In this document: piece by piece, positions 8,617-17,024 of the stretch
Layout of the letters: each line of letters begins with the position of its first letter
Position numbering within the stretch: the first letter of the stretch is position 1
Source: an uncultured Bacteroidales bacterium
GTDB taxonomy: Bacteria > Bacteroidota > Bacteroidia > Bacteroidales > Bacteroidaceae
Reading direction: 5' to 3'
Assembly (NCBI GenBank): GCA_937906165.1
Contig: CALCYA010000030.1
Coordinates: forward strand, 1 to 39,048
DNA: 39,048 bases
The notes under the pieces: model-generated
Seen by the model: only the letters and a program-made list of their open reading frames with translations
The model's database searches: none
Told to the model about the DNA's origin: nothing
Translations under genes and position numbers: made by a program

Positions 8617-8648
8617 CAAAGATAATGAACATATTTTAAAACGCCAAA
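8617..8648 (-). promoter_or_regulatory. Promoter of the AbiE/R-M/GmrSD operon
   Basis: On the minus strand TTTG (8648-8645), a 20-base spacer and TATCTTTG (8624-8617) match the Bacteroides consensus TTTG-N19-21-TAnnTTTG. Transcription should start near 8610, inside operator O1, about 35 bases before the ATG at 8575. Operator half-sites ATGAACA (8625-8631) and TGTTCAAT (8654-8661) lie within the spacer and just upstream of the -33 element. Confidence 0.75.
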
Positions 8649-8671
8649 AATTTTGTTCAATAAATACTGTT

Positions 8672-8690
8672 TGTTCAATCGTATTGAACA
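8672..8690. promoter_or_regulatory. Palindromic operator O2
   Basis: TGTTCAATCGTATTGAACA is an 8+3+8 palindrome sharing both arms with O1, 77 bases away centre to centre. A further half-site ATGAACA lies at 8702-8708. Paired sites fit cooperative binding, as reported for other AbiEi antitoxins. Confidence 0.7.
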
Positions 8691-8769
8691 TCTTTAGTGC
8701 ATGAACACAGCAATATATTTGGAGTTTTGTAACAAGTGGCTCTTCTGTATTTGCTTCAGATTCGAGAAA

Positions 8770-9522
8770 TTAATTTTGCAAATACTTTGAAAGAACCTTT
8801 TCGTCTATTTCAATCTTATGCCGTCCGGTAGTAGTGCGCAAATTCTTCTTGATAGTTGCAATCGCAGTATTGGAAAACCATTCATTGAAAGTATTGAATA
8901 CAAAAGCTGGCGTTGCATCACCATTTATATTATATTGGTTAGCAATATTCCATGCAAAGTTCTTCAAAGAGATTTGAGTAACATCAGACCGTTTCCTTAT
9001 ACGAATCTCGGTATTTGACAAAGCTCGTCGATTGGTAACGAAATAACGAACGCATTCACACAACAGGAATACCTCTGATTCATCAAACTGCAAATGCTTG
9101 AAGGTATCTCGTGTATATTTGAGTACAGCAGTAAGTTTTGCGACATTTTCCATTTCTTTACGCTTGGCATATTCTTGTTGCTCGTTTTGGTATTCGTAAT
9201 GGAAAAGCTCCATCCGTTTTCTGAACGCATCATTATTCTTTTGGAAAGAATTGTATTCTGTAACTGCACCAATACTTGAAGTCAGAACTGGTGAAGCCTC
9301 TTTAATATATATAATAGGTATAAGCTTCATTACGTATCCAACCATCATGATACACATATGATATATGAGTTTGAGAGCAATATAGCAGCCTACCAATACA
9401 AATGGGAAATATCCCAATTGCACCGAAAGGGAATTGCACACTTGGAATGCAACGAACGATGCTATTAGCACTGACACTAATTCAATGACTAATGTCTGAA
9501 GTATATATTGTTTCTTACTCAT
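8770..9522 (-). CDS. Two-span membrane protein with cytosolic coiled coil, unknown function
   Basis: A 250-residue protein I do not recognise. Two hydrophobic segments at about residues 9-28 and 38-66 would place both the short N-terminus and the large C-terminal part in the cytosol. Residues 92-130 are rich in Glu, Lys, Gln and Arg and look like a coiled coil. The last 100 residues form a soluble domain (VFLLCECVRYFVTNRRALSNTEI, then KNFAWNIANQYN). The gene lies upstream of the defence operon on the same strand, but a 194-bp gap holding the operators separates them and it has its own promoter. It may be a membrane-associated effector or unrelated cargo. Confidence 0.75.
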   Translation of the reverse strand: MSKKQYILQTLVIELVSVLIASFVAFQVCNSLSVQLGYFPFVLVGCYIALKLIYHMCIMMVGYVMKLIPIIYIKEASPVLTSSIGAVTEYNSFQKNNDAFRKRMELFHYEYQNEQQEYAKRKEMENVAKLTAVLKYTRDTFKHLQFDESEVFLLCECVRYFVTNRRALSNTEIRIRKRSDVTQISLKNFAWNIANQYNINGDATPAFVFNTFNEWFSNTAIATIKKNLRTTTGRHKIEIDEKVLSKYLQN

Positions 9523-9547
9523 ATCTATCTTTGTTTATTTCACGATG

Positions 9548-9580
9548 CAAAGATATTGTGATTTTTCGTAAAAAACGAAA
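9548..9580 (-). promoter_or_regulatory. Promoter of the two-span membrane protein gene
   Basis: Minus-strand TATCTTTG (9555-9548) lies 21 bases from TTTC (9580-9577), a one-mismatch -33 element. An inverted repeat TTTCGTTTTTTACGAAA (9564-9580) fills the spacer and could be an operator. Confidence 0.55.
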
Positions 9581-10028
9581 GACAAAAAATAGGGGTGCTT
9601 GGGTAAAAAGTTCAATTTTAGGGGATTATGAAAAGAAAAGACAAACAAATACAAACAAGTCACACAAGTGAAAGAAGAAAACTATATCATTTACAAAAGT
9701 TAATAAAATATAAATCTTCTCTCATTTGTAGATGTTTGTATTTTGTACGGCAAAAATCTTTTGGCATTAACGTTTTTTACAAGTTCAAGAAATCAAAAAA
9801 TGGTGAACTCAATGCGAAATAATGGTATTTTGCGAAGTTTGAATACACCTCAGAATACAAAATTACCTCAATACATTCAGGCTTTCTTGGGTACCATATC
9901 CACTTCATGGATACTGAAATCGATTTTCTTTGAGTACTTTTACAGAGTACTTATAATTAGCATCTATAAATATTCACGATTTACAGATATTATTTATAGT
10001 TTTGCACCAAACGCAAAGAAGTTGCATC
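9581..10028. other. AT-rich gap without a convincing gene
   Basis: This stretch separates the minus-strand genes from the plus-strand HTH gene. Short plus-strand frames exist (for example 9628-9822) but have biased, low-complexity composition and no supporting context, so I do not call them. The right end holds the promoter of the HTH gene. No tRNA, integrase remnant or attachment-like repeat was seen. Confidence 0.5.
9980..10004 (+). promoter_or_regulatory. Likely promoter of the HTH gene
   Basis: TAGTTTTG (9997-10004) matches the TAnnTTTG -7 element, with TTTA at 9980-9983 as a weak -33 element. Transcription would start about 20 bases before the ATG at 10029. Confidence 0.45.
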
Positions 10029-10235
10029 ATGAGCAAGGAAGATATAAATAGATTGAAAATAGTTCTTATAGAACAGAAGCGTACAGCAAAGTGGTTAGCA
10101 GAACAAGTAAATCGTGACCCTGCCACCGTATCTAAGTGGTGTACAAATACTGTACAACCAACACTCGACACATTACGCCAAGTGGCAGATTTGCTTGATG
10201 TGGACATCAAGGAACTACTTAATTCATCAAAATAA
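10029..10235 (+). CDS. Small XRE-family HTH regulator
   Basis: A 68-residue protein from ATG 10029 (an in-frame ATG at 10002 lies on the predicted -7 element and is unlikely). Nearly the whole chain is one XRE/Cro-type helix-turn-helix: KWLAEQVNRDPATVSKWCTN with the recognition helix, then QPTLDTLRQVADLLDVDIKEL, typical of single-domain repressors and of controller proteins in restriction systems. It precedes the 453-residue nuclease-like gene by 206 bp on the same strand, so it may control that gene or itself. Confidence 0.85.
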   Translation: MSKEDINRLKIVLIEQKRTAKWLAEQVNRDPATVSKWCTNTVQPTLDTLRQVADLLDVDIKELLNSSK

Positions 10236-10441
10236 GTGCGTATGGTAGGGATTAGGCGAGAATATAAGTTCCATTTTTCCCAAATTAATGAAGTTTGAGA
10301 GGAAACGAACCTGAACGAAACTGAACAGAAATATAAGATAGCACTGGATAAAGCGAGATAAAAAAATGAGTTAAATCATATAATGGACAAGATTGACTTT
10401 TTATATAACAAAAAACGAATCTAAAAACATTAAGAACACTT

Positions 10442-11803
10442 ATGGATAAAGATAAAAAAATCCACCTTCCAGATTTACCAAAAGATGAATATTATGAAGA
10501 CCTAGTGGCTGCATTATTATGTGCAGGTGGATACTACATCGAAAAAAGAATTGATCTTCGTGAACCAACAAATGTTTTAGAATTGGATGTAGTAACATCA
10601 AAGTATTATCCAGACCATGTTGACAAAACCTTGTCTGAGATAAAATCTGCAGGATGGGGGTTTCCTGATGTTTTTAAGGTTAGAGGATGGTTGGATTATC
10701 TTTCTTTGCCAAAGGCATCATTTGTATGCTTAAATACCAACAAAAGTGATTTTGCCCAAATACAACAAGTCGCAAAAAAACTAAGTATTGATCTGTTGGA
10801 AATTGTAATTGAAAATAAAGAAATTAAAGAAGAAAATCTATTAAAAGCATACGAGATAAATGTTTCAAATAAAAAATTGTATGATTGTGCAACATGGGCT
10901 ATTAGACATGCTTTATGCTGTGAAAGAATTATGATAAACAAATATCTTAAGCCATTAGTAAAAGATCCAAATGCACCGCATTCTTACCAATGTGCAAGTG
11001 ATTTTTTATATATGGTTTGCGAGCATAGTTTTTTTCAAAATAATGCATACGAACGTATCAAAGAAGTTTTTGAAGCATTCATTAACTTTAAAAATCTTAC
11101 AGCCAGAATGGATACAGAGTTGTTGACAAAAATCTATCCAGATTCAGAAAAAGCAACTCTTTCTAGTGATTCATTTTCAAAATTATTCTATGAATGCACT
11201 TCCAAAAAAAATCCTCTCCACATTGCTTTGTATGCAGAACTTATGTGTAGAATGACAATGCTTCAACTTAGTGTTGAGGAATCTTTCAGAGACAAAGAAA
11301 TGAAGGGAATAATGAGTGTTATTGAACGATTAGGACTTCCAAGCAATATTAAAGATGGTATAACGACTTTGCAATCTTACCACAAATATTATTATCTGTA
11401 TCCTCATTTTTGGCAGATATTTATATATGTATTTGGAGGATTTATTCTTGAGGAAAAGAAAGAGAATGAATACGAAATGTTATCTGAACTTACAGGAATC
11501 CCTCTTGACGAGATTCCCAATGCTTTGATGGCATTTGACGTTTTGTTTCCAATAGATGGATCATCATGGTTGTTTAAAAACACCTATTCTAATATTACAA
11601 TCCTCCGTTTTATGCCTCTTCAATTAAGTGGAGTTGGTGCTAATTTTAGAAGGATTATATATAGGTCAGATGATGAACATGTATCGTATGAAGATTTAGG
11701 AATACAGTTTGCATCAAAATATACATTAAGTGATTTGATTAAGTACAACAACCTATTAATTGAATATCTTTTTATGGACCCAAAAATTCGTAATTTGAAT
11801 TGA
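10442..11803 (+). CDS. PD-(D/E)XK-like nuclease-domain protein, unknown function
   Basis: The 453-residue protein has an N-terminal (about 15-90) restriction-endonuclease-like signature: an acidic helix YYEDLVAALL, then ELDVV with D49, and LSEIKSAG with E66 and K68, spaced as D...E-x-K. The rest (about 130-453) is helical, without a family I can name, and may be a sensor or target-binding part. It is a stand-alone gene downstream of the XRE regulator and on the opposite strand to the AbiE run, in very AT-rich DNA. A single-gene phage-defence nuclease is a reasonable reading, but only the nuclease-like core supports it. Confidence 0.75.
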   Translation: MDKDKKIHLPDLPKDEYYEDLVAALLCAGGYYIEKRIDLREPTNVLELDVVTSKYYPDHVDKTLSEIKSAGWGFPDVFKVRGWLDYLSLPKASFVCLNTNKSDFAQIQQVAKKLSIDLLEIVIENKEIKEENLLKAYEINVSNKKLYDCATWAIRHALCCERIMINKYLKPLVKDPNAPHSYQCASDFLYMVCEHSFFQNNAYERIKEVFEAFINFKNLTARMDTELLTKIYPDSEKATLSSDSFSKLFYECTSKKNPLHIALYAELMCRMTMLQLSVEESFRDKEMKGIMSVIERLGLPSNIKDGITTLQSYHKYYYLYPHFWQIFIYVFGGFILEEKKENEYEMLSELTGIPLDEIPNALMAFDVLFPIDGSSWLFKNTYSNITILRFMPLQLSGVGANFRRIIYRSDDEHVSYEDLGIQFASKYTLSDLIKYNNLLIEYLFMDPKIRNLN

Positions 11804-12100
11804 TTATTTTTCCAGCAATTCCAATTTTGTATTTCCTTCACAAATATTTGGTGGCATGAAGATAAAGCTGACTTTTGCACCAACAAAAGAAAAAAAACAC
11901 AAAGAAAAGAACAAAAAAGAGAATACGAAGAATATCATATGGATATCTCCTAACGTTATTAAAAGATGACATCCAAGAAGCTTTTGATGAATTTTAGAGA
12001 CCATATTTGTACCATTGAAACTTATCTATTTGATATACAATAGTGTTTATTTTCGAAGAAGTGAAGTAATCCGGGAAACAGACGAAAAATCCAATAACAA
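11804..12100 (+). pseudogene. Gap with possible decayed coding fragments
   Basis: After the stop at 11803, short protein-like stretches occur in shifting plus-strand frames: a hydrophobic LIIFPAIPILYFLHKYLVA ending at a TGA that overlaps an ATG (ATGA, about 11857), a Lys/Glu-rich stretch ending EYEEYHMDIS, and then KDDIQEAFDEF ending about 11995. Read together with frameshifts they could be the worn end of a lost gene. Each piece is short and the DNA is A-rich, so chance is a real alternative. Confidence 0.25.
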
Positions 12101-12139
12101 GACAGCGTGTAGCTTAAAGTTACACGCTGTCTCTTTTTT
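12101..12139 (+). terminator. Strong intrinsic terminator
   Basis: GACAGCGTGTA (12101-12111) pairs perfectly with TACACGCTGTC (12121-12131) over a 9-base loop and is followed by TCTTTTTT. It lies about 300 bp after the 453-residue gene with no intact gene immediately before it, so it ends either a long 3' UTR or a small RNA. Confidence 0.85.
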
Positions 12140-12273
12140 ATAATTCAGCTGTTGAATTTGTTTATATATCAGTTTTGTCATATATTAGTACCGGCTTTTA
12201 AAAGCAAACGACGTGACGAGTGCACATTATTACAACGTCACAAACAAGAAACAAACCACAAATATCTAATTTT

Positions 12274-12462
12274 ATGAAAATCTACAGAATTATTGGAGCT
12301 TTAATTGAAGGAGTATTGTTTGCACTCCTCATGTGGATTGGAGATGAATTTATCCTCAAGAACGATAATGCATTATATGTCTATGCCATTCAAGCAATAA
12401 TCTTTGCTGTGGCGATGTATTTGTTCGACAGATTTTTTAACAGAAAGAACAAAAATTCTTGA
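12274..12462 (+). CDS. Small two-span membrane protein
   Basis: A 62-residue protein from ATG 12274; an in-frame ATG at 12220 would add 18 residues that do not look like the start of a membrane protein. Two hydrophobic segments (about 7-25 and 33-51) flank a short acidic loop, and the tail FFNRKNKNS is basic, placing both ends in the cytosol. It shows no match to a holin or toxin family that I recognise. It is the last plus-strand gene before the core genome and is followed by a bidirectional terminator. Confidence 0.65.
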   Translation: MKIYRIIGALIEGVLFALLMWIGDEFILKNDNALYVYAIQAIIFAVAMYLFDRFFNRKNKNS

Positions 12463-12558
12463 GCTGTAAAATCAGCATCATCATTATTATAATCTATAAG
12501 TGGTTCATCTTTCAAGTTTCACAGGAGCACTAATCCGGTGCTGAAGAATGACATATAT

Positions 12559-12604
12559 ACACAAAAATCAGGGCTGCACATTATGCAGCCCTGGTTTTTG
12601 TGTG
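12559..12604. terminator. Bidirectional terminator between the small membrane protein and ispG
   Basis: CAGGGCTGCA (12569-12578) pairs perfectly with TGCAGCCCTG (12584-12593) over a 5-base loop. An A-run on the left and a T-run on the right let it work on both strands, ending the plus-strand gene and the convergent ispG operon. Confidence 0.9.
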
Positions 12605-12630
12605 GCAACAAAGGATTCCCTAACGGAGAA

Positions 12631-14367
12631 TCAGACATTCTTGTCATTCTCAATGAGCTGTAACAGTCTCTCTATTGCCTCATCCTCGGGGATATTCTTC
12701 TCTACGCACTCCTTGCGGCGGTAGAGAGAGACCTTTCCGCGGGCTGCTCCCACATAGCCGTAATCAGCATCGGCCATCTCGCCCGGACCGTTCACAATAC
12801 AGCCCATGACACCTATCTTGAGGCCTTTCAAATGGCCTGTCGCTGCCTTGATACGGGCAAGAGTACCCTGCAGGTCGTACATTGTACGTCCGCAACCGGG
12901 GCAAGCGATATACTCGGTCTTGCTTATGCGAGCACGCGTGGCTTGCAGGATTCCGAATGCCAAAGCATTGAGTTCCTCGGCGCTGCTTGACGGGTTTTCA
13001 ATCCACAGACCATCGACAAGACCGTCAATCAGGAGCACGCCAAGATCGGCAGAAGCTTTGATACGGAGAGCCTCAATAGAACTCTCGTTATACTGACGAC
13101 GGATAATGACAGGCGCTTCAACGCCCTCAGCCATAAGACGATGTACCAAGGCACGCAATTCACCCACCGCATTGACATGGTCCGATGAAGCGACAAGAGC
13201 AATATCCTTGAGTGATTTTATCTTCGCTATGTTTTCAGGAGTGAGGTCACTGTATGTAACGGCGATGAAACGGGCATCATTGGCATTATCAACAGTTGCT
13301 ACAGGCATAAGGTCTGCTGCGATATCGGAAGCAATATCCTTGTCCTCTACCTCACCACCTACAACTACCGGGACATTCTCACCGCCTATAATGCCAAACG
13401 CACTGGTTCTGCGACGTACAGGCTCTTCATAATTGAAATCCCCCGCAACAACACCTTCAATGGCCGGAGCATCCTTGCGCAATGCCACATATTCAACAAG
13501 TTCCTTTGCAACAGGTATCTCGTTTTCGGGAGACTCGGCAAGCGACACACGCACCGTGTCACCGATACCGTCGGCAAGCAAGGCGCCGATACCCACAGCG
13601 CTCTTTATGCGGCCGTCCTCGGCATCTCCTGCCTCGGTAACGCCCAAATGAAGAGGATAAGCGATACCCTCCTCTGCCATCACACGCACAAGACGGCGCA
13701 CTGTCGTCACCATCATTGTGGTGTTGCTTGTCTTTATTGACACCACAACATTGTTGAAGTTCTCGTCGCGACAGATTCGCAGAAACTCCATGCATGACTC
13801 CACCACGCCCGACGGGGTGTCGCCGTAGCGGCTCATGATACGGTCACTGAGCGAACCGTGGTTCACGCCCACACGCACTGCACGGCCCTCGGCCTTGCAT
13901 ATATCCAGGAACGCCACAAAACGCTCACGCAGGCGCACAAGTTCCTCGGCATATTCGGCATCGGTGTAATCGATATGCTTGAAAGTACGTGCAGCATCCA
14001 CATAGTTACCGGGGTTGACACGTACCTTGTCGGCATAACGAGCCGCCGTATCGGCCACAGCCGCATTGAAGTGAACATCAGCCACAAGGGGGACATTACA
14101 GCCACGCGCCTTGAGTTGCGCCTTTATATCGCCCATATTGACCGCTTCGCGGTTACCCTGGGTCGTAAGACGCACAAGTTCACCGCCCTTTGCCACTATG
14201 CGGAGCACCTGCTCCACACTGCCGTCGGTATCCATAGTGCTTGTGTTGGTCATAGACTGCACACGCACCGGATTGGTGCAACCTATTGTCACACCACCCA
14301 CATTGACCTCGACAGTAGCGCGACGCGCATAGTTGAAGAGGTCTGTTTTAGTTTGTCTTGTACTCAT
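12631..14367 (-). CDS. ispG: 4-hydroxy-3-methylbut-2-enyl diphosphate synthase
   Basis: IspG (GcpE) converts methylerythritol cyclodiphosphate to HMBPP, the penultimate step of the MEP isoprenoid pathway, with a 4Fe-4S cluster and reducing power. The N-terminal TIM barrel is clear (GGVTIGCTNPVRVQSMTNTS, VRVNPGNY), and the C-terminal cluster domain has CPGCGRTMYD and GCIVNGPGE. At 578 residues it is about 200 longer than the E. coli enzyme; the extra middle domain is usual in Bacteroidota, Chlamydiae and plants. The ATG at 14367 overlaps purE by 20 bases, so fbp-purE-ispG is probably one transcript. The first enzyme of the same pathway, dxs, is also in this window. Confidence 0.97.
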   Translation of the reverse strand: MSTRQTKTDLFNYARRATVEVNVGGVTIGCTNPVRVQSMTNTSTMDTDGSVEQVLRIVAKGGELVRLTTQGNREAVNMGDIKAQLKARGCNVPLVADVHFNAAVADTAARYADKVRVNPGNYVDAARTFKHIDYTDAEYAEELVRLRERFVAFLDICKAEGRAVRVGVNHGSLSDRIMSRYGDTPSGVVESCMEFLRICRDENFNNVVVSIKTSNTTMMVTTVRRLVRVMAEEGIAYPLHLGVTEAGDAEDGRIKSAVGIGALLADGIGDTVRVSLAESPENEIPVAKELVEYVALRKDAPAIEGVVAGDFNYEEPVRRRTSAFGIIGGENVPVVVGGEVEDKDIASDIAADLMPVATVDNANDARFIAVTYSDLTPENIAKIKSLKDIALVASSDHVNAVGELRALVHRLMAEGVEAPVIIRRQYNESSIEALRIKASADLGVLLIDGLVDGLWIENPSSSAEELNALAFGILQATRARISKTEYIACPGCGRTMYDLQGTLARIKAATGHLKGLKIGVMGCIVNGPGEMADADYGYVGAARGKVSLYRRKECVEKNIPEDEAIERLLQLIENDKNV

Positions 14368-14854
14368 ACTGAAGCTCCTTTAGGTCCTCGTTTGCCTTCT
14401 CAATCTTTTTCTTAAGATTTTCTTTGTAATCGGCAAGGCGTGATGCCAACTCCACATCGGCAAGAGAGAGCATCTCCACCGCAAGGATTGCCGCATTGAG
14501 CGACGCATTGACACCCACAGTGGCAACAGGAATACCCGGAGGCATCTGCACAATGGCAAGCAGTGCATCCATGCCGTCAAGAGTGCTGTTGATGGGCACT
14601 CCGATGACAGGCAACGTTGTACTTGCCGCAATGACACCGGGGAGGTGCGCAGCCATGCCTGCTGCTGCGATTATGATCTTCACACCACGCTCTTTTGCAC
14701 CTTTTGAAAAGGCCTCTACAGCCTCGGGAGTACGATGAGCCGAAAGGGCATTCACCTCAAATGGAACTTTCATCTCGTTAAGGAAGTCGGTAGCCTTCTT
14801 CATTACAGGAAGGTCTGATGTGCTTCCCATTATAACACTTACAACTGCTTTCAT
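14348..14854 (-). CDS. purE: N5-carboxyaminoimidazole ribonucleotide mutase
   Basis: Class I PurE rearranges N5-CAIR to CAIR in purine synthesis. The 168-residue protein has the phosphate-binding start MGSTSDLPVM, the SAHRTPE motif, AAAGMAAHLPGV and GVPINSTLDGMDALLAIVQMP, all diagnostic for this small octameric enzyme. The tail beyond residue 150 is a charged helix. It lies 60 bp after fbp and overlaps the ispG start, an arrangement that suggests coupled translation. Confidence 0.97.
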   Translation of the reverse strand: MKAVVSVIMGSTSDLPVMKKATDFLNEMKVPFEVNALSAHRTPEAVEAFSKGAKERGVKIIIAAAGMAAHLPGVIAASTTLPVIGVPINSTLDGMDALLAIVQMPPGIPVATVGVNASLNAAILAVEMLSLADVELASRLADYKENLKKKIEKANEDLKELQYEYKTN

Positions 14855-14914
14855 ATCTTTATCTTTATTATCTTAATTAATATTGGTTTACCCGCTGGCA
14901 CGAGTTTTCAGATT

Positions 14915-16906
14915 TTACGGTCTCTCCTTTATCACGCCCTTGCGGTATGCATACAGCAGACGCTCAAGGTCGGCAATCTTAACCATTATACCACGGCCGA
15001 TATCGGTATCACGCACCTTCTCGCGTTCGCCGACCATCTCCACGATGTTTATTGTACCCTCGATATCCGTTCCGTTGAGCACAGCCTCCTCGGTAGACGT
15101 GAACGGGGTGAGCTGCACAAGTTCAAAGCCGCGGCTATGATATACCAAAGTGTAACCGGCAATACCTGTACGGTTGTGGTATATCTTTGAGAAACCGCCG
15201 TCAATAACCATCAAGCGACCATCGGCCTTGATTGGAGTCTCGCCCTTGAATACACGCACTGGAACGTGTCCGTTGATGATGTGACGGTGACTGCCCTTTA
15301 CGCCGAACTCATCAAGAATACCGTCACACACATCCGGGTTATCGCGCAGGATATAATACCACCCTTTGGGTTCTTTCTGAACCTCCTTGTCGTCGAGCAG
15401 ATAACGCTCGAACGTTGCCATTCTTGCCTTACCGAAAAGCGGAGACTCAGGACCGCACCACAGATACCAGAAGAAGTCGGCATACCTGTTACGTACTTCA
15501 ACATCCACATCATTGTCGAATGCCGTACGTGCCATACGCTCGACCTTCTTCAGAAGCTCTTTACCCTTTACAGGAACACCGTCGAAGACAACCTCACGCA
15601 TTGAGCCGTCCTCGTTTATGGGCACAGCTGCGTGGAACATCAGGTTCGAATTGTATATCACATACATACCGCCACGCATAAGCAGGCAGTTGACATGTTT
15701 CTGCAGGCGCTCGCTGCGCACGAAAGAGTGACGCAGGCGGTCGATGACATCCTGCTCCTCGGGAGTGAGGTCGTAAGGATGTTCCGGGTCAAGTGTCGGC
15801 CACAGCTTGTCCTTCATCTCGTAATCCTTTCCGTCGATAGTTATGACACCGCGCTCCTTGTCTATAAACTCCATAAGGCAGCGGTCCATCATATTCCACT
15901 CAGGATGCTGCATGGCTATCTGACCCGACAATTTGAACTCAATGACAGAAATAGCCTTATGCATCTGAGCAATCAGACGCACATCCTTCTCGTTGAAATT
16001 GGTACGTTCCTCATCCACACGCGGCTGGTATATCTCACACGGGTCATCGGCATACTGCTCCATTGCAAATGTCGCCAACGGCACCATATTGATAGCATAG
16101 CCGTCCTCGAGGGTTGTTGTATTGGCATCGCGCAAAGAGAGACGGAGCACACTGGCGATACAGCAGGTATTACCTGCCGCAGCACCCATCCACAGCACGT
16201 CGTGGTTACCCCAGGTTATGTCAAGGTGGTGGTACTCACACAGAGCATCCATGATGTGATGCGCTCCGGGACCACGGTCAAATATGTCACCTAATATATG
16301 CAGACGGTCAATTACCAGACGCTGGATAAGATAGCAGAGCGCCGTTATGAAGTGGTCGGCACGCCCTGTACCGATGATTGCCTGGATAATCATGCTGAAA
16401 TAGGCCTGCTTGTTCTGGAAATCATTCGCCTCGTGCATCAACTCCTCGATGATGTAGGCATACTCCTCGGGAAGGCTCTTGCGCACCTTTGAACGGGTGT
16501 ATTTTGACGATACATCACGGCACACAACAATAAGACGGTTCAGCATACACAGATAATACTCGTCAAGGGCATCCCCGGACTGACGTGCAAGTTTCAGTTT
16601 CTCCTCGGGATAGTATATCAATGTACAAAGATCCCTTTTTTCATCACTGCTAAGAGTGTCGCCGAATATCTCATTCACCTTACGTTTGATATTTCCCGAA
16701 GCATTGCGCAGGATATGCTGGAAAGCCTCATGCTCACCGTGAAGATCGGCAAGGAAATGCTCAGTAGGCTTCGGCAGATGCAGGATAGCCTCAAGGTTTA
16801 TAATCTCGGTTGAGACCGATGACACTGTGGGGAAATCACGTGCCAGAAGACGCAGATAGCGGAGATCCTCTTTTACCTCCTCAATTGTTACTTTATTTCT
16901 TGACAT
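14915..16906 (-). CDS. fbp: Class III fructose-1,6-bisphosphatase
   Basis: The 663-residue protein matches the class III FBPase found in Firmicutes and Bacteroidota, which hydrolyses fructose 1,6-bisphosphate for gluconeogenesis. The calcineurin-like metallophosphatase core is visible: FLADLHGEHEAF, HILGDIFDRGPG and WGNHDVLWMG, and later GHVPV near residue 570. I start at ATG 16906; an in-frame TTG lies three codons upstream. A near-consensus promoter about 70 bp upstream serves fbp and probably purE and ispG. Confidence 0.95.
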   Translation of the reverse strand: MSRNKVTIEEVKEDLRYLRLLARDFPTVSSVSTEIINLEAILHLPKPTEHFLADLHGEHEAFQHILRNASGNIKRKVNEIFGDTLSSDEKRDLCTLIYYPEEKLKLARQSGDALDEYYLCMLNRLIVVCRDVSSKYTRSKVRKSLPEEYAYIIEELMHEANDFQNKQAYFSMIIQAIIGTGRADHFITALCYLIQRLVIDRLHILGDIFDRGPGAHHIMDALCEYHHLDITWGNHDVLWMGAAAGNTCCIASVLRLSLRDANTTTLEDGYAINMVPLATFAMEQYADDPCEIYQPRVDEERTNFNEKDVRLIAQMHKAISVIEFKLSGQIAMQHPEWNMMDRCLMEFIDKERGVITIDGKDYEMKDKLWPTLDPEHPYDLTPEEQDVIDRLRHSFVRSERLQKHVNCLLMRGGMYVIYNSNLMFHAAVPINEDGSMREVVFDGVPVKGKELLKKVERMARTAFDNDVDVEVRNRYADFFWYLWCGPESPLFGKARMATFERYLLDDKEVQKEPKGWYYILRDNPDVCDGILDEFGVKGSHRHIINGHVPVRVFKGETPIKADGRLMVIDGGFSKIYHNRTGIAGYTLVYHSRGFELVQLTPFTSTEEAVLNGTDIEGTINIVEMVGEREKVRDTDIGRGIMVKIADLERLLYAYRKGVIKERP

Positions 16907-16971
16907 ATCTACCAAAAACTTTAATCAACGGGACACACCAGGGTACATGACCCCGAATATGACATATATTG

Positions 16972-17003
16972 CAAATTTAGACATTATTTTGTAAAAAGGC
17001 AAA
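16972..17003 (-). promoter_or_regulatory. Promoter of fbp-purE-ispG
   Basis: Minus-strand TTTG (17003-17000), a 20-base spacer and TAAATTTG (16979-16972) match the Bacteroides promoter consensus exactly in form. The leader would be about 60 bases. Confidence 0.7.
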
Positions 17004-17024
17004 AGATGCGCAGTTTTTAGAGGT

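Noticed and set aside
9628..10051. Short plus-strand frames upstream of the HTH gene
   Set aside because: Low-complexity sequence in AT-rich DNA, mutually overlapping, without ribosome-binding or context support.
10297..10333. Repeated GAAC / CTGAAC units before the 453-residue gene
   Set aside because: Only a few imperfect copies in AT-rich DNA; too short to call an iteron or operator.
12213..12241. Inverted repeat GTGACG...CGTCAC upstream of the 62-residue gene
   Set aside because: Six-base arms 17 bases apart are expected by chance at this scale.
15632..16294. 220-codon plus-strand frame opposite fbp
   Set aside because: Antisense to the class III FBPase core; no promoter or family signature.
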